A DNA stretch of 64,000 nucleotides from Amycolatopsis rubida (lineage in GTDB: Bacteria; Actinomycetota; Actinomycetes; Mycobacteriales; Pseudonocardiaceae), in the NCBI RefSeq assembly GCF_900115345.1, contig NZ_FOWC01000005.1, forward strand, positions 372,001 through 436,000, given 5' to 3'. Shown here piece after piece: positions 44,619 to 53,998 of the stretch (its first letter is position 1; each line of letters begins with the position of its first letter). The notes below the pieces were generated by a model. That model worked only from the letters and a program-made list of their open reading frames with translations. It was not told the origin of the DNA and did not search any database. The translations under genes were made by a program, and so were the position numbers.

Positions 44619-46145
44619 TTGAGCGACACCGGCGATCGCGAACTCGGCGAATTCGGCTACACCAACCAGCTCAAGAGAACGCTCGGCAGTTTCCACACCT
44701 TCGCTGCCGGCATCAGCTACATCTCGGTGCTCACCGGGGTGTTCCAGCTGTCCTACCTCGGCCTGTCCGAGGGCGGCCCGGCGTACTGGTGGTCCTGGCC
44801 CGCGGTGTTCGCCGGGCAGCTGATGGTGGCTCTCTGCTTCGCCGAGCTGGCCGCGCAGTACCCGGTCGCCGGATCGGTCTACAACTGGGCGAAGAAGCTC
44901 AGCAACCCGCACATCGCGTGGATGGCCGGCTGGATGATGCTGCTGGCCTCGATCGTCTCGATCTCCGCGACCGCGCTCGCCTACCAGCGGACACTGCCGC
45001 AGATCACGTCGTTCTTCCAGTTCATCGGCGACGGCACGGGCACCAGCGACGCGGCCAACGGCGTCCTGCTGGCCACCGTGCTGATCGTGTTCACCACGCT
45101 GGTGAACGCGTTCGGCGTGAAGCTGATGGCGCGGATCAACAGCGCGGGCGTGTTCGTCGAGTTGCTGTTCGCGGTGCTGCTGGTCGTGTTCCTCGCCTTC
45201 CATTTCGTGCGCGGCCCGTCGGTGGTGACCCAGACGAACGGCACCGAGGCCGGGCATTCGTCGGGTTACCTCGGCGCCTTCCTGATCGCCGGGATCGCCT
45301 CCTCGTATGTGATGTACGGCTTCGACACCGCGGCCTCGCTCGGCGAGGAATCGCTGAACCCGCACCGCAACGCGCCGAAGGCGATCCTGCGCGCGCTGGT
45401 CGCCTCCTTCGTGCTGGGCGGACTGATCATCCTGTTCGCGCTCATGGCGGTCGGCAACATCACCGCGCCGGAACTCGGCACGGTCGGCCTGCAGTACGTG
45501 CTCACCGACGCGCTCGGCCCGGCGATCGGACGCGTGTTCCTGTTCGTCGTGTTCATCGCGATCACCGTCTGCGTGCTGGCGGTGCACACCGCGGCGATCC
45601 GGATCGCGTTCGCGATGGCCCGGGACAACGCGCTGCCCGGCGGCCGGAAACTGGCACGGGTCAACAAGACCACCGGAACGCCGGTGCTGCCCGCGATCGT
45701 GATCGGCGTGCTCGCGGTCGCGCTGCTGGTGCTGAACATCAACTCCACGCAGATCTTCTCGGCCGTGACCAGCCTCGCGATCATCCTGATCTACCTGTCC
45801 TACCTCCTCGTGACTGTGCCGATGCTGATCCGCAGGCTGCGCGGGCGCTGGCCGCGCGAGGGCACCCCGGCCGGCCGGTTCTCCCTCGGCCGCTGGGGCC
45901 TCCCGGTGAACGTGCTCGCGATCCTGTGGGGCGGCGCGATGACGGTCAACCTGGCCTGGCCCCGCACCGAGATCTACAACGCTTCCCCGCCCTTCCACTG
46001 GTATCTGAAGTGGATTTCGGTGCTGTTCGTCGGCGTCTTCGCGGCCGGCGGCTTCGCCTATTACTGGTTCGTGCAACGGCACAAGGTCGGGGTGCTGGCG
46101 GACCACGCCGCCGCCCCCGCGCCCGACGAGGAGGTTTCCCGGTGA
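44619..46145 (+). CDS. APC-superfamily amino acid/choline permease
   Basis: A 508-residue, 12-helix transporter of the amino acid-polyamine-organocation superfamily. The first helix region reads FHTFAAGISYISVLTGVFQ, then LCFAELAAQYPVAGSVYNWAKK and SYVMYGFDTAASLGEE. The start is TTG 44619 with AAAGGA 11 bases upstream. Position between the two oxidation enzymes suggests uptake of choline or a similar amine. The GTGA overlap with the next gene shows coupling. Confidence 0.82.
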   Translation: MSDTGDRELGEFGYTNQLKRTLGSFHTFAAGISYISVLTGVFQLSYLGLSEGGPAYWWSWPAVFAGQLMVALCFAELAAQYPVAGSVYNWAKKLSNPHIAWMAGWMMLLASIVSISATALAYQRTLPQITSFFQFIGDGTGTSDAANGVLLATVLIVFTTLVNAFGVKLMARINSAGVFVELLFAVLLVVFLAFHFVRGPSVVTQTNGTEAGHSSGYLGAFLIAGIASSYVMYGFDTAASLGEESLNPHRNAPKAILRALVASFVLGGLIILFALMAVGNITAPELGTVGLQYVLTDALGPAIGRVFLFVVFIAITVCVLAVHTAAIRIAFAMARDNALPGGRKLARVNKTTGTPVLPAIVIGVLAVALLVLNINSTQIFSAVTSLAIILIYLSYLLVTVPMLIRRLRGRWPREGTPAGRFSLGRWGLPVNVLAILWGGAMTVNLAWPRTEIYNASPPFHWYLKWISVLFVGVFAAGGFAYYWFVQRHKVGVLADHAAAPAPDEEVSR

Positions 46146-47695
46146 GCGCAAGCGAGTTCGACTACGTGGTGGTCGGCGGCGGAACGGCCGGATCGGTGGT
46201 GGCCGCCCGGCTGTCGGAGGATCCGGGCGTGACCGTCTGCCTCCTCGAGGCCGGGCCGTCCGACACCGACGTGCCGGAGGTGCTGGAGCTGACCCGCTGG
46301 ATGGGCCTGCTGGAATCCGGGTACGACTGGGACTACCTGGTGGAACCGCAGGAGGCGGGCAACTCCTACCTGCGCCAGGCCCGCGCGAAGGTGCTCGGCG
46401 GCTGCTCGTCGCACAACTCGTGCATCGCCTTCTGGGCCCCGGCCGAGGACCTCGACGAATGGGCCTCGACGGGTCTGCCCGGCTGGTCGGCCGCGGACGT
46501 CTTCCCGCTGTACAAGAGGCTGGAGACCAACGACGGCCCCGGCGACCACCACGGCCGCTCCGGCCCGGTCACCATCCGGTCGGTCCCGCCGCACGACCCG
46601 GCGGGCGCGGCGCTGCTGTCCGCGTGCGACCAGGCGGGCATCCCGACGACGGAGTTCAACTCCGGCGAGACCGTCACCCACGGCGCGAACTGGTTCCAGA
46701 TCAACGCCCGCGAGGACGGCACCCGGTCTTCGGCGTCGGTGTCCTATCTGCACCCGATCATGGGCAAGCGGCCGAACCTGGAAATCCGCACCGGCGCCCG
46801 CGCGAAGCGGCTGCTGTTCGACGGCCGCCGCTGCACCGGCGTCGAGGTGCTGGACGCGGATCTCATCCACCACAGCACGATCTCCGCGCGCCGCGAGGTC
46901 GTGGTCAGCTCCGGCGCGATCGACACGCCGAAACTGCTGATGCTGTCCGGCATCGGGCCCGCCGGGCACCTGCGCGAGGTCGGCGTCGAGGTGCTCGTGG
47001 ACTCGCCGGGCGTCGGCTCGAACCTCGAGGACCACCCCGAGGGCCTGGTGATGTGGGACGCCCTGCAGCCGATGGTCACCGAATCCACGCAGTGGTGGGA
47101 AATCGGCATCTTCACCATGACCGAGGAGGGCCTGGACCGGCCGGACCTGATGTTCCACTACGGTTCGGTGCCCTTCGACATGAACACCGTCCGGCACGGC
47201 TACCCGACGACGGAGAACGGATTCTGCCTCACGCCCAACGTGACGCGCAGCCGATCGCGGGGCACCGTGCGGCTGCGCACGCGCGACTTCCGCGACAAGC
47301 CCCGCGTCGACCCGCGGTACTTCACCGACGAGTACGACATGCGCGTGATGACCTACGGCGTGAAGCTCGCCCGCGAGATCGCCGCCCAGCCCGCCCTCGA
47401 CGAATGGGCGGGCGTGGAACTCGCGCCGGGCCGCGACTGCAAAACCGACGACGAGATCGCCGACTACCTGCGCAAAACGCACAACACCGTGTACCACCCG
47501 GCGTGCACGGCCCGGATGGGCGCGGACGGCGACCCCGAGGCGGTGCTGGACGAGCGGCTGCGCGTCCGCGGCGTCGAGGGCCTGCGGGTGGCCGACGCTT
47601 CGGTGATGCCGTTCCTCGTCACGGTGAACCCGTGCATCACGACGATGGCGATCGGCGAGAAGTGCGCGGACCTGCTCAAGGAGGACCGGGGCTGA
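46142..47695 (+). CDS. GMC-family choline dehydrogenase-like flavoenzyme
   Basis: A 517-residue FAD enzyme of the glucose-methanol-choline family. The FAD motif YVVVGGGTAGSVVAARLSED is near residue 8. The GMC signatures are present around LGGCSSHNS and SSGAIDTPKLLMLSGIGP. The C-terminal active-site His and Asn are in TVYHPACTARMG and VNPCITTM. It likely oxidises choline to betaine aldehyde for the first gene of the operon. Start GTG overlaps the permease stop. A perfect hairpin follows. Confidence 0.87.
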   Translation: MSASEFDYVVVGGGTAGSVVAARLSEDPGVTVCLLEAGPSDTDVPEVLELTRWMGLLESGYDWDYLVEPQEAGNSYLRQARAKVLGGCSSHNSCIAFWAPAEDLDEWASTGLPGWSAADVFPLYKRLETNDGPGDHHGRSGPVTIRSVPPHDPAGAALLSACDQAGIPTTEFNSGETVTHGANWFQINAREDGTRSSASVSYLHPIMGKRPNLEIRTGARAKRLLFDGRRCTGVEVLDADLIHHSTISARREVVVSSGAIDTPKLLMLSGIGPAGHLREVGVEVLVDSPGVGSNLEDHPEGLVMWDALQPMVTESTQWWEIGIFTMTEEGLDRPDLMFHYGSVPFDMNTVRHGYPTTENGFCLTPNVTRSRSRGTVRLRTRDFRDKPRVDPRYFTDEYDMRVMTYGVKLAREIAAQPALDEWAGVELAPGRDCKTDDEIADYLRKTHNTVYHPACTARMGADGDPEAVLDERLRVRGVEGLRVADASVMPFLVTVNPCITTMAIGEKCADLLKEDRG

Positions 47696-47702
47696 GCGTG
47701 CG

Positions 47703-47738
47703 GCGGGTGGTGGTGTCCGATCGGGCACCACCACCCGC
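47703..47738 (+). terminator. Hairpin terminator after the betaine operon
   Basis: A perfect 13-bp stem (47703-47715 with 47726-47738, arms GCGGGTGGTGGTG and its complement) and a 10-base loop, 7 bases after the stop codon. There is no T run. Confidence 0.65.
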
Positions 47739-48471
47739 TCGTCCTGAGCTGCCAGACTGGTTCGACGGCCAGTCGCCAAAGCACGCGCCGCTGCCAGCAT
47801 TTCGCGCAGAATCATGTCCACTCCTCACCTCGTCATCCGGCCACTGCCGGAGTGCACCTTCTCCGATGCACATCAGGTCAGTCGCCAGCGAGAGCGCCAA
47901 GGTTCTCCAATAACCGGATCGTTACCAACGGTCACCTTCGCGAGGCATCGAACGCACTGCGGATTCCATTGCACAGCAACGTAATCGGGGCAGGCAGCTG
48001 CCGAAAGCCGATTCAGCTCCCCGTCCGCATCTGGTCCGGCGAGGGAGAACGGACTGGGCGAAAACCACGGCCCGGCAACGCAGACTTCCTTGCGTGGCGG
48101 CAATCGGGCGCTCGCGTGCGCCGGGGCGCTCGCCGCGGCGGGCGGCGGGCTTGCCCTGCCGAGCGCGCACTACCTTCCGCCGCAGCTGCCGCCGGGCACC
48201 GCGGAACCCGACCTGGATCTCGGACTTCGGCTGGCCCGCGCCGGAGCGTTCGCGCTGGCGTTCCTCACCCTCCGCCGATGCCAAGGCGAGCCGATGGCCT
48301 TCACCATTCCGACCGGCATCGCGGCAGCGGGAATCCCCCTGCGCTACCTCGTGATCACGCTCCCCGACGCGTACCGGCTCGCCCCCGTCCGCCGAGGTCC
48401 AGCCCGCGATGAGGGGGTGGGTGCTGCTTGGTTTCAGCCGCGGCGGCAAATGTCCAACGGGCGCGACAAAG
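47739..48471. other. Gene-poor region between the betaine operon and the RNA methyltransferase
   Basis: A gap of about 730 bp. No open frame has a clear ribosome site and a recognisable product. From a TTG at 48090 the plus strand codes a stretch that looks like the middle of a small membrane protein (ALACAGALAAAGGGLALPS, then LARAGAFALAFLTL and FTIPTGIAAAGIPLRYLVI). It then runs into low-complexity sequence over the end of the methyltransferase, so it may be a remnant. The rest shows nothing I can name. Base composition is somewhat less GC-rich than in the flanking genes. Confidence 0.4.
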
Positions 48472-49662
48472 TCACTGCAGCAGCGCGACGCACTCCACGT
48501 GATGCGTCATCGGGAACGCGTCGAACGCCCGCAGGTCCGTCAGCGAATACCCGTGCTCGGAAAAGAACTGCACATCCCGCGCCAACGCCGCCGGATCGCA
48601 AGCCACGTAGACGATCCGGTCCGGCTCGCCCTCGGCGATCGCGTTGACGACCGCTCGGCCGGCACCCTTGCGCGGCGGGTCGAGCACCACGACGTCGACC
48701 GGCGTCGGAGCGTCCCCGATGAGGTGTTCCACGCGTCCGGAACGCCAGCTGACCTGCGGCAGGTCGGCGAGGTTGCGCTCGCCGTCGGAGACCGCGCGCC
48801 GGCCGGATTCGATGGCCAGCACCTGGCCGTCCGGGCCGACCTGTTCGGCGAGCACCGAGGCGAACAGCCCGACCCCGGCGTACAGGTCCCAGGCCACCCC
48901 GCCGCTCGGCGAGTCCGCCCACTCCCGCACGAGTTCCGCCAGCGTGTCCGCCGCGCGCGGGTGGACCTGCCAGAAGCCGTGCGCGTCAAGCCGCCAGTCG
49001 CGCCCGGCCGCGTGCTGGACCGCCATGCCGCCGGACAGCTGCTTGCCCTGGGTCCGCCCGCGCACCGTGGCGAGTTCGCGCAGGTGGAGATGGTTCTCGC
49101 CGTCACTGGTGACTTCCAGTTCGGTGCCCGGCCGCCAGCGTTTGCTCAATGCGGTGTCAAGCGAACCCGGCACGGCGATCGGGCAGTCGTCGATCGGGAT
49201 GACGCGGTGGCTGTGGTGCGCCCGCAACCCGGCTTGGCCGTCCCGTCCGGCGACGAGCCGCACCCGGCTGCGCCAGCCGAGCGGGCCGCCTTCGAGCGGT
49301 TCCACGACCACGTCGCGGGTGATCCCGGCGAGCCGCTGCAGCTGTTCGGCCACCACCGCGGCCTTCAGTTCCCGCTGATAGGCCGGCTCGGCGTGCTGCC
49401 AGTCGCAGCCTCCGCAACCGCCGGGGGCGGCGAGCGGGCACGGCGGCGTCACCCGGTGCTCGGACCCGCCGAGCACCTCGATCGCGTCGGCGCGGCAGAA
49501 CGAGCCGCCTTTGTCCTCGGTCACTTCCGCCCGCACGCGTTCGCCGGGCAGCGCGTGCCGCACGAACAGCACTCGTCCGTCCACACGCGACACACAGTGC
49601 CCGCCGTGCGCGACTGGGCCGACTTCCAGTTCCAGGATCCGGCCTAGCCAGCTCTCGGTCAT
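48472..49662 (-). CDS. TrmA/RumA-family RNA (uracil-5-)-methyltransferase
   Basis: A 396-residue SAM-dependent RNA methyltransferase. The N-terminal TRAM-like domain (GPVAHGGHCVSRVDGRVLFVRHALPGE) is followed by an iron-sulfur Cys cluster (CPLAAPGGCGGCDWQH). The SAM fold carries DLYAGVGLFASVLAE, VVLDPPRKGAG, and the catalytic Cys in VYVACDPAALARDV. The target uridine (tRNA or 23S rRNA) cannot be told. Its ATG overlaps the permease stop (ATGA), so the two form one operon, as with M. tuberculosis Rv2690c-Rv2689c. Confidence 0.9.
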   Translation of the reverse strand: MTESWLGRILELEVGPVAHGGHCVSRVDGRVLFVRHALPGERVRAEVTEDKGGSFCRADAIEVLGGSEHRVTPPCPLAAPGGCGGCDWQHAEPAYQRELKAAVVAEQLQRLAGITRDVVVEPLEGGPLGWRSRVRLVAGRDGQAGLRAHHSHRVIPIDDCPIAVPGSLDTALSKRWRPGTELEVTSDGENHLHLRELATVRGRTQGKQLSGGMAVQHAAGRDWRLDAHGFWQVHPRAADTLAELVREWADSPSGGVAWDLYAGVGLFASVLAEQVGPDGQVLAIESGRRAVSDGERNLADLPQVSWRSGRVEHLIGDAPTPVDVVVLDPPRKGAGRAVVNAIAEGEPDRIVYVACDPAALARDVQFFSEHGYSLTDLRAFDAFPMTHHVECVALLQ

Positions 49663-51716
49663 TCTGATGATTCCTTAGTCGCAGGGGCTGGCTTCGGGGC
49701 ATCGGCGGGGCGAGGCAGCGCAGGTCCAGTGGGGGTGAAGCCGCGCCGGACGTCACCGGCGGACGGGCGGGCCTTGCGCAGCCGCGCGACCGCCTTCTGC
49801 GACGACTCCAGCTGCCACGGCACGCTCGCCACGACCACACCGGGTTGGAACAGCAGCCTTCCCTTGAGCCGCAACGCACTCTGGTTGTGCAGCACCTGCT
49901 CCCACCAGTGCCCCACGACGTACTCCGGAATGAACACCGTGACGACGTCGCGCGGGTTGGCGCCGCGGACCCGCTTCACGTAATCCAGCACCGGTTTCGT
50001 GATTTCCCGGTACGGCGATTCGACGACCTTCAACGGCACCTTGAACTTGTGCGCTTCCCATTCCTGGGTGAGCGCCCGGGTGTCGGCGTCGTCCACGTTG
50101 ACCGTGACCGCTTCGAGCACGTCCGGGCGCATCGCCTTGGCGTAGGCCAGCGCGCGCAGTGCCGGCCGGTGCAGCTTGGACACCAGCACGATCGCGTGGT
50201 TGCGCGAGGGCAGCACGGTCGGCGCGTCGCCCATGTCCTTGAGTTCCTCCGACACCCGGTCGTAGTGCTTCCGGATCGCGGTCATCAGCGCGAAGATCGC
50301 CACCATCGCGGCGATCGCGATCCACGCGCCGAGCAGGAACTTGGTGATCAGCACGATCACCAGCACGGTGCCGGTCATGGTGAGGCCGATCGCGTTCACC
50401 GTCTGCGAACGGCGCATCCGCCGCCGCGCCGCCGCGTCGGTCTCCTTGGCCAGCAACCGGTTCCAGTGCCGGATCATGCCCGCCTGGCTCACCGTGAACG
50501 ACACGAACACGCCCACGATGTACAGCTGGATCAGCCGGGTGACCTCGGCGTCGAACGCGATGATCAGCACGAGCGCGAAAATCGCGAGGAAAAGAATGCC
50601 GTTGGAGAACGCCAGCCGGTCGCCCCGGGTGTGCAGCTGCCGCGGCAGGTAGCGGTCCTGGGCGAGGATCGAGCCGAGCACCGGGAAGCCGTTGAACGCG
50701 GTGTTCGCGGCCAGCAGCAGGATGATGCCGGTGGAGAACGAAATGTAGTAGAACGCGGGCGGGAAGTCGGCGAACACCGCGTGCGCGATCTGCGCGACGA
50801 TCGTCTTCTGCTCGTATCCCGCGGGCGCGCCGGCCAGCTGCCGCGCCGGGTCCTCGGCGAAGTTCACCTTCGTGACGACCGCGAGCGTGATGATCCCGAC
50901 GAGCATGGTCACCGCGAGCACGCCCATCAGCAGCAGTGTGGTGGCCGCGTTCTTGGACTTCGGCTTGCGGAACGCGGGCACGCCGTTGCTGATCGCCTCG
51001 ACCCCGGTCAGCGCCGCCGCGCCGGACGAGAACGACCGCAGGACCAGGAACACGAACGCGAAGCCGGCCCAGTTGCCTTCCTCGTGCAGCGTGAATCCGG
51101 CGCTCTCGGCGCGCATCTCGGTGCCGGTGAAAGTCCGGAACAGGCCCCAGACGACCATCACCAGAATGCCGATGATGAAACCGTAGGTGGGAATGGCGAA
51201 CGCTTTGCCCGATTCGCGCACTCCGCGCAGATTGAGGGCGGTCAGCACGGCGACGATCACCACCGCGGCGAGCACTTTGTGGCTGGCCACCCACGGAATC
51301 GCCGAGCCGATGTTCGCGACGCCGGACGAAGTGGACACCGCGACGGTCAGCACGTAGTCGACCAGCAGCGCGCTCGCCACCGTCAGGCCGAACTTCCCGC
51401 CGAGGTTGGTCGTCGCGACCTCGTAGTCGCCGCCGCCGCTCGGGTACGCGTGCACGTTCTGCCGGTACGACGCCACGACGACGAGCATGACCAGCGCGAC
51501 CGCGATGCCGATCCAGGGCGCGAAGGCGTACGCGGACAGGCCGGCGACGCTCAGCGTCAGGAAGATCTCCTCCGGCGCGTAGGCCACGCTGGACAGCGCG
51601 TCGGAGGCGAAAATGGGCAGCGCGATGCGCTTGGGCAACAAGGTGTGGGCGAGACGGTCGCTGCGGAACGGACGTCCTAGGACCAGCCGCTTCAGCACTG
51701 TCGGGAACTTCGACAC
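49659..51716 (-). CDS. KimA-like APC permease, probable potassium importer
   Basis: A 685-residue protein with about 12 helices up to residue 490 and a cytosolic C-terminal domain of about 190 residues. The opening KRIALPIFASDALSSVAYAPEEI closely resembles the first helix of Bacillus KimA/YdaO potassium-proton symporters. The divergent neighbours ceoB and ceoC are Trk-type regulatory subunits, which supports potassium transport (inference). GTG 51716 is chosen because homology begins with KFPTVLKRLVLGRPFRS. A TACATT box lies 6 bases upstream, so the gene may be leaderless. Confidence 0.8.
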   Translation of the reverse strand: MSKFPTVLKRLVLGRPFRSDRLAHTLLPKRIALPIFASDALSSVAYAPEEIFLTLSVAGLSAYAFAPWIGIAVALVMLVVVASYRQNVHAYPSGGGDYEVATTNLGGKFGLTVASALLVDYVLTVAVSTSSGVANIGSAIPWVASHKVLAAVVIVAVLTALNLRGVRESGKAFAIPTYGFIIGILVMVVWGLFRTFTGTEMRAESAGFTLHEEGNWAGFAFVFLVLRSFSSGAAALTGVEAISNGVPAFRKPKSKNAATTLLLMGVLAVTMLVGIITLAVVTKVNFAEDPARQLAGAPAGYEQKTIVAQIAHAVFADFPPAFYYISFSTGIILLLAANTAFNGFPVLGSILAQDRYLPRQLHTRGDRLAFSNGILFLAIFALVLIIAFDAEVTRLIQLYIVGVFVSFTVSQAGMIRHWNRLLAKETDAAARRRMRRSQTVNAIGLTMTGTVLVIVLITKFLLGAWIAIAAMVAIFALMTAIRKHYDRVSEELKDMGDAPTVLPSRNHAIVLVSKLHRPALRALAYAKAMRPDVLEAVTVNVDDADTRALTQEWEAHKFKVPLKVVESPYREITKPVLDYVKRVRGANPRDVVTVFIPEYVVGHWWEQVLHNQSALRLKGRLLFQPGVVVASVPWQLESSQKAVARLRKARPSAGDVRRGFTPTGPALPRPADAPKPAPATKESSE

Positions 51717-51866
51717 CTGCAGAATGTACAGCGGAGCGAAGCTCCCCCGCTGAGGGCGGTGGAGGGGAGGACGGTGGAGGTAACCGGGTCGGCGCAAGGT
51801 AGGTTCGGCGCTGGTGTCCGAGGGTACCCACGACCGGGTCATCCGCACCCTGCGAGGAGGCTAAGC

Positions 51867-52532
51867 GTGCACGTGGTGATCATGGGATGCGGCCGCGTCG
51901 GCGCGTCTCTGGCCGCGGCGCTGGAGCGGCTCGGCCACGACGTGGCCGTCATCGACAAGAACCAGCAGGCGTTCCGCAGGCTGGGCAGCGACTTCCACGG
52001 CCAGCAGGTCGTCGGGGCGGGCTTCGACCGCCGGGTGCTCGTCGAGGCCGGAATCGAGCGCGCGGGCGCTTTCGCGGCCGTGTCGAGCGGCGACAATTCC
52101 AACATCATTTCCGCGCGGGTCGCGCGCGAGAACTTCGGCGTCGAGCACGTGGTCGCGCGCATCTACGACCACAAGCGCGCCGCGGTCTACGAACGGCTGG
52201 GCATCCCGACCGTCGCGACCGTGCCGTGGACGACCGACCGGTTCCTGCGCACCCTGCTGCCCGACGGCGTCGCTTCCGCGTGGCGCGATCCGTCCGGCAA
52301 CGTCGCGCTGCTGCAGCTGCCGCTGCACGAGGGCTGGGTCGGCCGCAGCGTGCGCGAACTGCAGGAGACCACCGGCGCGCGCGTGGCGTTCATGATGCGG
52401 TTCGGCACGGCGGTGCTGCCGGACGCGAAAACCGTCGTGCAGGCCGACGACGACGTGTGGGTGGCGGCGCGCTCGGGCACCGTCGGAGACGTGACGAGCC
52501 TGGCCGCTCGCGCCCCCGAGGAGGAGAACTGA
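51867..52532 (+). CDS. ceoB: TrkA-type potassium channel regulatory subunit (RCK domain)
   Basis: A 221-residue soluble NAD/nucleotide-binding regulator of potassium uptake. The RCK-N Rossmann motif is VVIMGCGRVGASLAAALERLGHDVAVID and the C-terminal part from about 135 is RCK-C. GTG 51867 has GAGGAGG 6 bases upstream. It is followed at once by a paralogue (TGATG), so the two probably form a heteromeric ring. No TrkH/TrkG pore gene lies in the window. Confidence 0.9.
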   Translation: MHVVIMGCGRVGASLAAALERLGHDVAVIDKNQQAFRRLGSDFHGQQVVGAGFDRRVLVEAGIERAGAFAAVSSGDNSNIISARVARENFGVEHVVARIYDHKRAAVYERLGIPTVATVPWTTDRFLRTLLPDGVASAWRDPSGNVALLQLPLHEGWVGRSVRELQETTGARVAFMMRFGTAVLPDAKTVVQADDDVWVAARSGTVGDVTSLAARAPEEEN

Positions 52533-53188
52533 TGCGGGTCGCGATCGCGGGCGCGGGAGCCGTCGGGCAGTCCATCGCCGCCGAACTCATCGACGGCAAC
52601 CACCAGGTGATGCTGATCGAGCGCGACGCCGACGAGTTCGAACCGGAATCCGTTCCGCAGGCCGACTGGGTCCTCGGCGACGCGTGCGAGGTGTCGATCC
52701 TGGAGGAGTCGGGCATCGAACGCTGCGACGTCGTGATCGCGGCGAGCGGCGACGACAAGGCGAACCTGGTGGTGTCGCTGCTGGCGAAGACCGAGTTCGC
52801 CGTGCGGCGCGTGGTGGCGCGGGTGAACAACCCGGCCAACGAATGGCTGTTCACCGACGCCTGGGGCGTCGACGTGGCCGTGTCGACCCCGCGGATGCTC
52901 GCCGCGATGGTCGAGGAGGCGGTGAGCGTCGGCGATCTGGTGCGGCTCATGACGTTCCGGCAGGGGCAGGCGAACCTGGTGGAACTCACCCTGCCGGAGG
53001 AGACGCCGCTCGCGGGCAAGCCGGTGAGCGAACTGGCGCTGCCGCGCGACGCGGCGCTGGTGACCATCCTGCGCGGCGACCGGGTGATCGTGCCGCAGCC
53101 GGAGGACCCGCTGGAGGCGGGCGACGAGCTGCTGTTCGTCGCGACCTCGGACGTCGAGCCGGAGATCCGGACGGCGCTGGGCTACTGA
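52532..53188 (+). CDS. ceoC: TrkA-type potassium uptake regulatory subunit
   Basis: A 218-residue second RCK protein. The N-terminal motif is VAIAGAGAVGQSIAAELIDGNHQVMLIERD, and the C-terminal RCK-C domain has PEETPLAGKPVSELALPRDAALVTILRG. Translation is coupled to ceoB through TGATG. Both genes are divergent from the KimA-like permease across 150 bp. A strong two-way terminator follows the stop. Confidence 0.9.
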   Translation: MRVAIAGAGAVGQSIAAELIDGNHQVMLIERDADEFEPESVPQADWVLGDACEVSILEESGIERCDVVIAASGDDKANLVVSLLAKTEFAVRRVVARVNNPANEWLFTDAWGVDVAVSTPRMLAAMVEEAVSVGDLVRLMTFRQGQANLVELTLPEETPLAGKPVSELALPRDAALVTILRGDRVIVPQPEDPLEAGDELLFVATSDVEPEIRTALGY

Positions 53189-53193
53189 GCCGC

Positions 53194-53232
53194 GGAAAAG
53201 GGGCGGGTCCGCGACGGGCCCGCCCCTTTTCC
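53194..53232. terminator. Bidirectional terminator between ceoC and the DUF3159 gene
   Basis: A perfect 14-bp stem whose arms are GGAAAAGGGGCGGG and its complement, with A-rich and T-rich ends. It can therefore end transcription from both convergent genes. Confidence 0.88.
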
Positions 53233-53242
53233 GTGCGCCGGA

Positions 53243-53989
53243 TCAGGTCTCGGGAGTCGGCGCCTGCGCGTACTTCTCCCGCAGGCGCGCCTCCACCTGC
53301 GCGTCGGTTTCCGGCTCCGGTTCTTCCTCGGCGAGCGCCTTCAGCCGCTTGTCGGAGCGGCGGACCGCCCACACGACCACCAGCAGCCCGATCGCATACA
53401 GCGGGTAGCCCATCGCGATCTTGGCGAACGCGAGCCAGCCGGTCTGGTTTCCGTCGTACAGCCAGCGCTGCACCACGAACCGGGCGGCGAAGATGACGGC
53501 CATCGCCAGCGTCGCGACGTCGTAGCCGTAGCGCGACGGCTTGTCCTTGCGCCAGGCGGTGCCGTTGCCGTTGAGCGCGTTCCAGACGACGCCCGCCAGC
53601 GGCCAGCGCACCAGCACGGAGATCACGAACACGGCGCAGTACGCGAGGCTCGCCCAGATGCCGAAGAGGAAGAACCCCTTCGCGGACCCGGTGCGGAACG
53701 CGATGAACGCCGCGATCGCGACGCCGAAGAACCCCGAGATGGCCGGCTGCAGCGGCTCCTTGCGCACGACGCGCAGGACGGTGATCGCCACCGCGCTGCC
53801 GATCGAGCCCCAGATCGCCACGGTGAGCCCGAAGAACGCGTTCAGCAGGACGAAGACGATGACCGGCACCGAGGAGTAGAACAGGCCGGAAACCCCGCCC
53901 ATCTGCTCCATCAGCGTCGGCTGCCGCTCTTCGTCGTCCCCGTTTCCGGGCACGTCCTTCTGGTCGCGGGGAGCAGCGGGTTCAGTCAC
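53243..53989 (-). CDS. DUF3159 membrane protein
   Basis: A 248-residue membrane protein of unknown function, conserved in actinobacteria next to the OB-fold protein (Rv2693c-like). Five or six helices lie between residues 38 and 220. Conserved pieces are GGVSGLFYSSVPVIVFVLLNAFFGL and DKPSRYGYDVATLAMA. The termini are charged and cytoplasmic. It starts 10 bases after the OB-fold gene stops, so the two are one unit. Confidence 0.85.
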   Translation of the reverse strand: MTEPAAPRDQKDVPGNGDDEERQPTLMEQMGGVSGLFYSSVPVIVFVLLNAFFGLTVAIWGSIGSAVAITVLRVVRKEPLQPAISGFFGVAIAAFIAFRTGSAKGFFLFGIWASLAYCAVFVISVLVRWPLAGVVWNALNGNGTAWRKDKPSRYGYDVATLAMAVIFAARFVVQRWLYDGNQTGWLAFAKIAMGYPLYAIGLLVVVWAVRRSDKRLKALAEEEPEPETDAQVEARLREKYAQAPTPET

Positions 53990-53998
53990 GAGAGTTGA

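Noticed and set aside
43056-46151. A 1031-codon minus-strand frame
   Set aside because: Shadow of the betaine-aldehyde dehydrogenase and permease genes; composition is Arg/Gly/His-rich without any domain.
40775-47695. A 2306-codon open frame on the plus strand
   Set aside because: It runs over repeats, antisense to dxs and out of frame with the betaine genes. Only its last 517 codons are real (the GMC flavoenzyme). Long stop-free frames are expected at this GC content.
48090-48647. Possible small membrane protein gene
   Set aside because: TTG start without a ribosome site, and it overlaps the end of the methyltransferase with low-complexity sequence; kept only as a possible remnant.
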